From: Ramlibacter sp.
GTDB lineage: Bacteria > Pseudomonadota > Gammaproteobacteria > Burkholderiales > Burkholderiaceae_C
Length of the DNA: 14,892 nucleotides
Direction: 5' to 3'
Assembly (NCBI GenBank): GCA_025351615.1
Contig: JANXVP010000250.1
Location: 1-14,892, forward strand
The notes under the pieces were generated by a model. The model had not been told where the DNA came from, made no database searches, and worked only from the letters and a program-made list of their open reading frames with translations. A program made the position numbers and the translations under genes. This document shows, piece after piece, positions 6,567-14,892 of this stretch. Position 1 is the first letter of the stretch; each line of letters starts with the position of its first letter.

Positions 6567-8806
6567 GTCGTGGCCGGCGCGCTGCCGGCCAGGCCAAGCT
6601 GGCCCCAGTACTCCGGCGGAATCTGCGCCTGCAGACCCTGCCGGACTTCGGGGGCAGTGAGTTCCAGCGCCTGCCTGAACGATTGCAGTGCCTGTTCCGG
6701 CAGATGCTGTCCCATCGCTTCCATGTTGCCGAGCTGGAGATATCCCAGCGCGCGAGAGTCGGGCCAGCCCGCGATCCGCAGTTCCATCGCCTTGCGGGCC
6801 AGGGCAAAGTCCGCACTGCGCCAGGCCAAGGTGAACGTGGCATTCAAAAGGTCGTAGTCGGCGGTGTTGGTCTGGATCGCGACGCGCGCCAGCGCCAGCG
6901 CCTCGGCCTCCCGCCCGGTCCGGCTGAGCAGGATCACTTCAAGCGAGCGCACAGCCGGAGCGCCGGGCTGGATCTTTTTGGCACGTTCCAGGTATTCCAG
7001 CGCCTTGCCCGGATTGCCCATGGACGCATAGCCCCTCGCGATGTTGCTCATGATGACCACGATGTACGGCCTGGACGACAGCACGGATTCCCAGATCCAG
7101 GTGGCATTGCGCCAATCTCCCCATCGCGCCAGCTCATCGGCCACCATCGGCGTGATCTTGCGGTAGTGCCGGTTGATGCCGATGCCTTCCCGGATGAGGC
7201 CCAGCAACTCCGCCTTGCGTCGGTCCCATCGTGGGTTCCGGGGATCGCCCGAAGCTGAAATGGAGAGCGCCAGCTTGGTGGCACGGACGATTTTCTGTTC
7301 GCTTCGCGCCGCCTGCTGCGTGATGTAAGCGGCCAGTGCGAGCGCGACCAGGCTCGCGAGCACTCCCGCCTGCGAGAACACGGGTCTCCAGCGCACCCCT
7401 GATGCGGCAAAGGGACCCCGGTATCCGATCCGGTCGTCCGAAGCAGCCAGGGCCGACAGACATATCGCGAAGAGCGCGCCGGTGGCGGCCATGCGCCAGG
7501 GAAACCCCACATTGCTGACGATCAACAGGGCCAGCAGGCTGCACAGCAAAAGCGCCCGAAAAGGCGCTTCGGCCTGGCCTTCCGGCGTCTTGTCCCGGAC
7601 GGTCCGCCACGCGGCGGCGACCAGCCCGGCGCCTAGCAGCAGCAGAAACAGCCAGCCCACCAGGCCGTCCTCTGCAACCAGTTGCAGGAATTCGTTGTGC
7701 ACGTAATAGTCGGTTTCGAGCTGGGAGCCGACATCCTGGTACAGGGGAATGTCGTTCTCCCAGGCGCCGGCGCCGACGCCGCTGAGTGGTCGCGCCTTGA
7801 TCATCCGGACGGTCGCCCGCCACATGACCATTCGCACGCCCAGCGACGGGTCACCCAGGGAGATCGAACCGGTTCGACTCAAGCCGCGTTCCAGCGCGTT
7901 GGTGCCGCGCAGCTCCTCCTGGATCTTGGGGTTGCCGGTGGGGATCAGACCCAGCCCGACCACCGTGACAAGCAACAATCCGATCGCGATGGCCCGGCGT
8001 GAGCTGTCCCATCGGCTGAAGGCAAACTGCTGGCGGTAGCGCCAACCGATGACGGGGAGCACGACCAGCAACTGCAGCCACATCGCGGCGAGGGCGCTGC
8101 GGGTGCCGGTCATGAGGATGGAGACGATGACAAATCCCGTCGTCACGGACAGGGCGGCGATCCAGCCGCGACTCCTGGCGCGCGCCAGCAGCACAGCGCC
8201 GAACGGCAAGGTACAGACCACGAACTCGGCAAAGAAATTCCGGTTGACGAAGGTCGACGCGGGGTTCGGTCCCTGGGGGAAAAAATGGAAATCGGTCCAG
8301 AACTGCAGCACCGCCCACAGCGACGCGATCACCGCGCCGCCGTGAATGGCGCCGGCGAGCATCGGCAGCCGCTCGCGGGACAGCGTGTTGAGCCCGAGCC
8401 ACAAGAGCAGGCTGAAGATGAACCAGCGGATCGTCTCGACCCCCGCCAGGTATGAATGCGACCAGCCCATGCTGCCCAGCGCATAGGCCATCAGCAGCAG
8501 CGGCAGCCACATGACCGCGTGCCAGCGCAGGGGCTCGCTGCGACCGCGCTGATCCCAGAACCACAATAGCCCGGCACCGAGCGCCCCGAAGGTCACCACA
8601 ATCGATTTGAGGGTGTCCTGCAGCATTTCCTCGTTCGGCACGCCGAGTGCGGGCGCGAGAAAGACCGCGAGTGCGAGCAGGACTGCGGTCCGGTCGCCGC
8701 GACCTCTTTGCGCGGCGGGCACAGCGCTGCGCGGGATGCCAGGCGTTGCTCGCTGGCTGCTGCTGGACGGGGGTTGGCGGTCGGGAGTGCGTTTTTTCTT
8801 GGCCAT
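6542..8806 (-). CDS. O-antigen ligase / PglL-like membrane glycosyltransferase with C-terminal TPRs
   Basis: A 754-residue polytopic membrane protein of the Wzy_C/WaaL/PglL superfamily, which moves lipid-linked glycans onto lipid A-core, pilin or other proteins on the periplasmic side. A basic Ser/Pro-rich tail (1-39) precedes about 12 membrane segments between 40 and 497. Superfamily landmarks are FVNRNFFAEF (186-195), GTRSA (234-238), the large loop of about 290-380 with SGVGAGAWEN (342-351), and VHNEFLQLVAEDG (369-381) holding conserved His370. Residues 555-720 are helical, TPR-like repeats, for example at 596-612. The presence of NRN and the TPR tail makes a PglL-type protein O-glycosyltransferase plausible, but acceptor and donor cannot be read. 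No other glycan gene is nearby. It probably shares a transcript with the gene upstream (49-base gap). Confidence 0.9.
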   Translation of the reverse strand: MAKKKRTPDRQPPSSSSQRATPGIPRSAVPAAQRGRGDRTAVLLALAVFLAPALGVPNEEMLQDTLKSIVVTFGALGAGLLWFWDQRGRSEPLRWHAVMWLPLLLMAYALGSMGWSHSYLAGVETIRWFIFSLLLWLGLNTLSRERLPMLAGAIHGGAVIASLWAVLQFWTDFHFFPQGPNPASTFVNRNFFAEFVVCTLPFGAVLLARARSRGWIAALSVTTGFVIVSILMTGTRSALAAMWLQLLVVLPVIGWRYRQQFAFSRWDSSRRAIAIGLLLVTVVGLGLIPTGNPKIQEELRGTNALERGLSRTGSISLGDPSLGVRMVMWRATVRMIKARPLSGVGAGAWENDIPLYQDVGSQLETDYYVHNEFLQLVAEDGLVGWLFLLLLGAGLVAAAWRTVRDKTPEGQAEAPFRALLLCSLLALLIVSNVGFPWRMAATGALFAICLSALAASDDRIGYRGPFAASGVRWRPVFSQAGVLASLVALALAAYITQQAARSEQKIVRATKLALSISASGDPRNPRWDRRKAELLGLIREGIGINRHYRKITPMVADELARWGDWRNATWIWESVLSSRPYIVVIMSNIARGYASMGNPGKALEYLERAKKIQPGAPAVRSLEVILLSRTGREAEALALARVAIQTNTADYDLLNATFTLAWRSADFALARKAMELRIAGWPDSRALGYLQLGNMEAMGQHLPEQALQSFRQALELTAPEVRQGLQAQIPPEYWGQLGLAGSAPATTQMSVISK

Positions 8807-8855
8807 GGGATCGGTTCGGACGACCGGGCATTGTCGCCGCCCCGCGCGCGCGCAG

Positions 8856-9716
8856 TCAGGCGAGCGTTGCCGTCATTTCGATGTGCGCGATGCCGGCTTC
8901 GTCGAAAGGCTCGCCACGCGGCCGGTAGCCATGCGCCGCATAAAAACGTTCGGCGCTGCGCTGGGCATGCAGCACAACTTCGTGATCACCGCGCTCGCGG
9001 GCTGCCGCCATCAATGCCAGCAGGACCTGCGCGCCGAGTCCGCAGCCACGCAGCACCCGGTGCACGGCCATGCGCCCGATCTTCGCGACGCCGCCCGTGG
9101 CCGGCAACAGGCGTCCGGTGGCGACCGCCTGACCGAGCCGGTTGCAGGACACCGCATGCAATGCCGTTGCGTCGGCCTCGTCCCATTCCAGTTCCCGGGG
9201 GATGCGCTGCTCGTTCACGAACACCTCGGAGCGGATCGCTGTCGCATCCGTCCCCAGTTGCGTCCAGCTGCCGGTTCGGACCTGCGCCATGGCTGCACCG
9301 GCTTCGAAGGCGTTCAGCGTCTCGCGCAGGGCCGGCGGCACCGGCCGGGAGGTCTGGGTCGCAGGATCCGCAAAGACGTAAATCAGCTCGCAGCTGACAA
9401 GCAGATCGTCGCCCCGAAAAATGGCGCCGACGAATGTCATGGAGGATGTGCCAATCCGTGCGCACTTCAGGCCGATGTCCAGGCGATCGTCCATTCGGGC
9501 GGAAGCCGTGAACTCGATTGTCGCCTTCTTGACATAGAGGTCGCCATCGAGGAGCTCCATCGCTTCCTCGTAGGGAAGCGCCAGCGCCCGCCAGTAATCC
9601 GCGACCGCCGTGTCGAAGTACATCAGGTAGTGGGCGTTGAAAACGATCTTCTGCATGTCGATCTCGGCCCAGCGCACGCGCAATCGGTGGAAAAACCGGA
9701 AGTCCTGTTTCTTCAT
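8856..9716 (-). CDS. fused hot-dog acyl-CoA thioesterase and GNAT acetyltransferase
   Basis: A 286-residue two-domain protein. Residues 1-135 are a YbgC/FadM-type 4HBT hot-dog thioesterase, with the active-site region RWAEID (15-20), putative catalytic Asp20, then NAHYLMYFDTA (27-37). Residues about 150-286 are a GNAT N-acetyltransferase of the ElaA/YjcF-like kind: IRSEVFVNEQRIP (161-173), WDEADATALH (178-187), MAVHRVLRGCGLG (216-228) forming the acetyl-CoA pyrophosphate loop, and RFYAAHGYRP (257-266). Both halves look intact, with no stop or frameshift between them. Either half normally occurs as a separate protein; both use CoA thioesters, but the substrates are unknown. The ATG at 9716 lacks a clear Shine-Dalgarno. 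It diverges from the alcohol dehydrogenase over 42 bases. Confidence 0.9.
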   Translation of the reverse strand: MKKQDFRFFHRLRVRWAEIDMQKIVFNAHYLMYFDTAVADYWRALALPYEEAMELLDGDLYVKKATIEFTASARMDDRLDIGLKCARIGTSSMTFVGAIFRGDDLLVSCELIYVFADPATQTSRPVPPALRETLNAFEAGAAMAQVRTGSWTQLGTDATAIRSEVFVNEQRIPRELEWDEADATALHAVSCNRLGQAVATGRLLPATGGVAKIGRMAVHRVLRGCGLGAQVLLALMAAARERGDHEVVLHAQRSAERFYAAHGYRPRGEPFDEAGIAHIEMTATLA

Positions 9717-9758
9717 GGTGCTTTAAAGTGGTGTTTTTCCATCGTACCCGGACCCGCC

Positions 9759-10895
9759 ATGGCCTTCATCTACTACGTGACGCAGATTCAGTTCGACTAC
9801 GGCGCCGTTCAGCTCCTGCGGCAGGAGTGCGACCGGGTCGGCATTACCCGGCCGCTGATCGTGACCGACCCGGGCGTGAAGGCCGCGGGGGTGCTGCAAA
9901 AGGCGCTCGATGCGCTGCCCGCAATGACTGTGGCGGTGTTCGACCAGACGCCGTCCAATCCTACCGAGGCGGCGGTGCGCGCGGCCGTCGCGGCCTACAA
10001 AGCCAACGGCTGTGACGGCCTGATTGCCGTCGGCGGGGGCTCCGCGATCGACTGCGCCAAGGGCGTGGCGATCGCAGCGACGCACGAAGGCCCGCTGACG
10101 CACTACGCCACGATCGAAGGCGGCTCCGCCCGCATCACCGACAAGGCGGTCCCACTGATCGCCGTTCCGACCACCAGCGGCACCGGCAGCGAAGTGGCGC
10201 GCGGGGCCATCATCATCGTCGACGACCACCGCAAGCTGGGCTTCCATTCCTGGCACCTGGTGCCGAAGACCGCGATCTGCGATCCGGAATTGACGCTCGG
10301 CCTGCCGCCCAGGCTGACTGCAGCGACCGGCATGGATGCCATCGCGCATTGCATGGAAACCTTCATGTCCAGCGCGTTCAACCCACCCGCAGACGGGATC
10401 GCGCTGGACGGACTGCAGCGCGGCTGGACCCACATCGAGCGGGCCACCCGCGACGGCAGCGACCGCGAGGCGCGCCTGAACCTGATGAGCGCGTCGATGC
10501 AGGGCGCGATGGCGTTCCAGAAGGGCCTGGGCTGCGTGCATTCGCTCAGCCACAGCCTGGGCGGCGTGGATCCGCGGCTGCACCACGGAACGCTCAATGC
10601 GATGTTCCTGCCGGCGGTGGTGACTTTCAATGCGCAGGCCGAGGCGGTGCGAAAGGAGAACCGCCTGCAGCGGATGGCGCAGGCCATGGGGCTCCAGTCC
10701 GGTGGCGACATTCCCCAGGCCATCCAGGACATGAATGCCCGCCTCGGACTGCCTGCCGGCCTGGCGGAAATGGGCGTCCGGCGCGACTGGTTCGACCGGA
10801 TCATCGAGGGCGCTCTGGCCGACCACTGCCACAAGACCAATCCAAGAATCGCCAGCCGCGAGGAGTACCAGGAGATGCTCGCGAGTGCGATGTAG
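9759..10895 (+). CDS. iron-containing alcohol dehydrogenase
   Basis: A 378-residue group III (Fe-ADH) NAD(P)-dependent dehydrogenase. The nucleotide-binding motif VGGGSAIDCAK is at 91-101 and PTTSGTGSEV at 137-146. Metal ligands are Asp193 and His197 in GMDAIAHCMET, His261 in VHSLSHSLGG, and most likely His276 in RLHHGTLNA. Family members oxidise short alcohols, 1,3-propanediol, lactaldehyde or gamma-hydroxybutyrate, or reduce maleylacetate; the sequence does not say which. The ATG at 9759 is right at the first beta strand; only a weak CGGA precedes it. The frame is open far upstream but only as antisense to the thioesterase-acetyltransferase gene. It ends 18 bases from the end of the opposing tex gene, with no recognisable terminator. 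Confidence 0.95.
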   Translation: MAFIYYVTQIQFDYGAVQLLRQECDRVGITRPLIVTDPGVKAAGVLQKALDALPAMTVAVFDQTPSNPTEAAVRAAVAAYKANGCDGLIAVGGGSAIDCAKGVAIAATHEGPLTHYATIEGGSARITDKAVPLIAVPTTSGTGSEVARGAIIIVDDHRKLGFHSWHLVPKTAICDPELTLGLPPRLTAATGMDAIAHCMETFMSSAFNPPADGIALDGLQRGWTHIERATRDGSDREARLNLMSASMQGAMAFQKGLGCVHSLSHSLGGVDPRLHHGTLNAMFLPAVVTFNAQAEAVRKENRLQRMAQAMGLQSGGDIPQAIQDMNARLGLPAGLAEMGVRRDWFDRIIEGALADHCHKTNPRIASREEYQEMLASAM

Positions 10896-10913
10896 CCCGC
10901 GTTGCGGCGACAG

Positions 10914-13274
<2,361 letters not shown>

Positions 13275-13388
13275 TCTGGATGGCGTGGCCGCAAGGGGCG
13301 CGAGTTTGCCACAGCGCGCGGACAGAACTTCGGCGTGTCGGCTGACAGCCAAGCTCGGCTATGAGTTTCCACAATGGCGATCTCATCC

Positions 13389-13395
13389 AAAGGAG
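13389..13395 (+). promoter_or_regulatory. strong Shine-Dalgarno for the membrane coiled-coil gene
   Basis: AAAGGAG lies 5 bases before the ATG at 13401. It is the best ribosome-binding site in the window and decides this start over the ATG at 13374, which has none. The 126-base gap to the divergent tex start must hold both promoters; CTGACA at 13342-13347 is a possible -35 but has no matching -10 at normal spacing. Confidence 0.75.
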
Positions 13396-13400
13396 CCACC

Positions 13401-13916
13401 ATGCGCGCGCGCCTCATTGTTCTTCTTGCGGCCATCCTGCTGGTTGCCGGTTTCGCTGCCCTGAACTGGTCGGAATTTCTCCGGTCCACCCCCCTTAGTT
13501 TCGGCATTTTTGTCATGAGCGCTCCGCTGGGGCTGATCCTGCTGGGCATCCTGACGCTGGCGCTGGTGGCTTTCCTGGTAACCAGCGCCCACATGCAGAC
13601 GGTCAACCTGCTCGACAGCCGCCAGCAGGCGAAGTCGCTGCAGGCCCAGCGCGATCTCGCGGACAAGGCCGAGGCTTCGCGCTTCACCGACCTGCGCCAG
13701 CACTTCGATGCCCAGATGCGTGAAATCCACCAGCGCGACGGGATGGCCGGCGCCGAGCTGGAGAAAGCAGTCGCGCAGGGGCAGCGCGAACTTCGTACAC
13801 AGCTCGAGTTGATGAACAAAGCACTCGCCACCCGGTTGGCCGACATCGAAGGCAGGCTGGAAGGGCGGGCTGAACAGCGTGCCCGTGCGACCGGCGCCGG
13901 CACCATCCTGAGCTGA
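13401..13916 (+). CDS. small two-helix membrane protein with coiled coil (LapA-like)
   Basis: A 171-residue membrane protein. Hydrophobic segments at about 4-21 and 40-63 frame a short loop containing LNWSEF (21-26). The rest (70-160) is charged and Gln/Glu/Arg-rich, reading as a long cytoplasmic coiled coil. The two-helix part resembles the LapA/DUF1049 family (LapA assists lipopolysaccharide assembly in E. coli), but this is pattern recognition from memory, so I leave the symbol blank. LapA itself is shorter, about 100 residues, so the longer coiled coil is a difference. It diverges from tex and stands alone, ending before a long hairpin. Confidence 0.8.
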   Translation: MRARLIVLLAAILLVAGFAALNWSEFLRSTPLSFGIFVMSAPLGLILLGILTLALVAFLVTSAHMQTVNLLDSRQQAKSLQAQRDLADKAEASRFTDLRQHFDAQMREIHQRDGMAGAELEKAVAQGQRELRTQLELMNKALATRLADIEGRLEGRAEQRARATGAGTILS

Positions 13917-13942
13917 GGATCCACCTTCCCGCCAAGGGCGAC

Positions 13943-13983
13943 GGGGATGAATCAGGGCACAGTCCGCGCCCTGTAGCATCCCC
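13943..13983. terminator. probable bidirectional terminator hairpin
   Basis: GGGGATG (13943-13949) pairs with CATCCCC (13977-13983), and CAGGGC (13953-13958) pairs with GCCCTG (13968-13973). A symmetric 3-by-3 internal loop and a 9-base apical loop remain. It lies midway between two converging genes, 26 bases after the + strand stop and 20 bases after the - strand stop. There is no T-run on either side, so it is not a textbook intrinsic terminator; it may pause polymerase or protect the 3' ends of both messages. Confidence 0.65.
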
Positions 13984-14003
13984 AGATCCGCAGGCTTGGG
14001 CGG

Positions 14004-14549
14004 CTAATCGAACAAGCCCGGACCATCACCGAGTTCGGCCTTCTCGATCTGCAACATCCTGAGTTTGGTGGCAACACCGCCGCCTGCCGAAAAGCCACCG
14101 GAGCGCTTGCCCGCCGCGAGGATCCGGTGGCAGGGAACGACGGGCGCAAACGGGTTGCTCCCCAACGCCTGGCCGACCGCGCGCGCGGCCCCCGGCTCGC
14201 CCAGCCTGGCTGCGACTTCGCCATAACTGAGGGTCTGGCCAGGGGGGATGGCACGGGCCACGGCATAGACGCGCTGGTCGAATTGCGGCACACCGCGCAT
14301 GTCCAGGGGGACATCGGACAGGGTGTCGCGATGTCCTTCCAGCAGTTGCCGAATGCGCGAGATCACCGTGTGAATCCAGGCCGGCGGCGCCGTCTCGCGT
14401 ACAGCGGCGAACTGGCGTTGCATGCGAGTCCTGGTTCGGGATTCACCTGCGTCTTCCGGCAACAGCACGCCGGCGATCGCATCGGCGGTCCACGCGATGG
14501 CGCACGCGCCGATGGGCGTGTCGAAGAGGCAGAAGCCATGGACCGGCAT
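14004..14549 (-). CDS. ogt: O6-methylguanine-DNA methyltransferase (Ogt type)
   Basis: A 181-residue suicide DNA-repair protein that moves methyl groups from O6-methylguanine to its own cysteine. The active site VVPCHRILAAG (137-147) has Cys140 and His141, with Asn132 upstream as the hinge. TLSYGEVA (106-113) holds Tyr109 for base flipping, and ARAVGQALGSNP (122-133) is the recognition helix with the Arg123 finger. GGFSAGGGVATKLRMLQIE (151-169) closes the site. There is no Ada N-terminal or AraC domain, so it is the stand-alone Ogt/MGMT type. The ATG at 14549 lacks a clear Shine-Dalgarno. It lies 48 bases after the SDR-like gene on the same strand and may be co-transcribed. Confidence 0.93.
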   Translation of the reverse strand: MPVHGFCLFDTPIGACAIAWTADAIAGVLLPEDAGESRTRTRMQRQFAAVRETAPPAWIHTVISRIRQLLEGHRDTLSDVPLDMRGVPQFDQRVYAVARAIPPGQTLSYGEVAARLGEPGAARAVGQALGSNPFAPVVPCHRILAAGKRSGGFSAGGGVATKLRMLQIEKAELGDGPGLFD

Positions 14550-14597
14550 GGGAAGGAACGCTGTCCCAGGCCCGGGCGCTTTAGGCGCGCCGGCGTC

Positions 14598-14892
14598 CTA
14601 GTTCGCCGCGCGCAGTGCTGCCTTCAGCTCGGTGCCGATGTCCGGCCGGGCGATAAACGGATCGGGCGGATTTTGTGCCTGCACGATGGCTTCCATCCGG
14701 CTCTGCACGTTGCCCAGCGCCTTCGGATGGCTGAAGATGTAGAACTGGTCCGCTGCGATGGCATCGAACACTTTCTGCGCCACCTCGGCGGCCGTCACCT
14801 TGCCGGAGCCAACGGCTTTGTCGCTCATCGCCTGGCCGATCATCTGGCTTTTCGTCGGCTTCTCGTCGGCCATCTCGCCGGGCCGGTTGCGG
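14598..14892 (-). CDS. SDR-family oxidoreductase, C-terminal part (cut by window edge)
   Basis: The reading frame runs through the right edge, so only the last 97 or so residues are seen. An internal ATG at 14873 could be mistaken for a start, but the codons before it (Arg-Asn-Arg-Pro-Gly-Glu) continue the frame and look like coding sequence. The visible part has helices around SDKAVGSGKVTAAEVAQKVF and AADQFYIFSHP, then ARPDIGTELKAALR near the end. This fits the C-terminal substrate-binding region of a group of short-chain dehydrogenases in which sites V-A-x-x-V-x-x-A-I and F-Y-I-x-x-H-P recur. The NAD(P)-binding half lies outside the window, so the family call is tentative and the substrate unknown. 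Confidence 0.7.
   Translation of the reverse strand, partial: RNRPGEMADEKPTKSQMIGQAMSDKAVGSGKVTAAEVAQKVFDAIAADQFYIFSHPKALGNVQSRMEAIVQAQNPPDPFIARPDIGTELKAALRAAN

Noticed and set aside
8843..8853. Alternating CG run as possible Z-DNA
   Set aside because: Only about 11 bases long and within a GC-rich gap; too short to mean anything on its own.
8607..9758. Extension of the alcohol dehydrogenase upstream by about 384 codons
   Set aside because: That stretch is antisense to the ligase start and the thioesterase-acetyltransferase gene. The Fe-ADH fold is complete from 9759.
14598..14873. A complete 91-residue gene starting at the ATG at 14873
   Set aside because: The reading frame stays open to the window edge with protein-like codons before that ATG, and the product looks like the tail of a larger enzyme.

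Overview
The window is a high-GC chromosomal segment, probably from a betaproteobacterium of the order Burkholderiales (Comamonadaceae-like). This rests on base composition, protein style, and the mltG-tmk-holB-pilZ-tatD gene order shared by beta- and gammaproteobacteria with type IV pili. It is inferred from recalled family knowledge, not from a search. Most of the window is housekeeping DNA. I see no prophage, insertion sequence, CRISPR array, tRNA or rRNA gene, and no convincing new defence or biosynthetic system.

Layout. Positions 1-703 hold no gene I can support. They contain two strong GC-rich hairpins, a sharp AT-rich island with a small palindrome, and a third hairpin just before a small lipoprotein gene (704-1078, + strand). 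That gene meets, tail to tail and 4 bases apart, a long minus-strand operon: mltG (4604-5599), tmk, holB, pilZ, tatD, then a periplasmic ankyrin-repeat gene (ends at 1083). Four of its five junctions are 4-base start/stop overlaps; only pilZ-tatD has a gap. ygfZ (5649-6566) diverges from mltG across 49 bases. Its 3' end overlaps by 25 bases the 3' end of a large membrane O-antigen ligase/PglL-like protein with a TPR tail (6542-8806, - strand).

Further right, a fused hot-dog thioesterase plus GNAT acetyltransferase (8856-9716, -) lies upstream of the ligase. It diverges from an iron-containing alcohol dehydrogenase (9759-10895, +). The dehydrogenase converges on tex (10914-13274, -), an S1-domain RNA-binding protein. 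Divergent from tex is a small membrane coiled-coil protein (13401-13916, +). After it come a long hairpin that probably acts as a two-way terminator, an O6-methylguanine-DNA methyltransferase (14004-14549, -), and the C-terminal end of an SDR-like oxidoreductase cut by the window edge.

How the genes relate. The central operon joins cell-wall synthesis (MltG), dTTP supply (Tmk), the replicative clamp loader (HolB), type IV pilus assembly (PilZ) and a metal-dependent DNase/hydrolase (TatD), with a lineage-variable ankyrin protein at its end. The features most worth a second look are the structured, gene-free left end, the ankyrin add-on, the thioesterase-acetyltransferase fusion, the ygfZ/ligase tail overlap, and the hairpin at 13943-13983.
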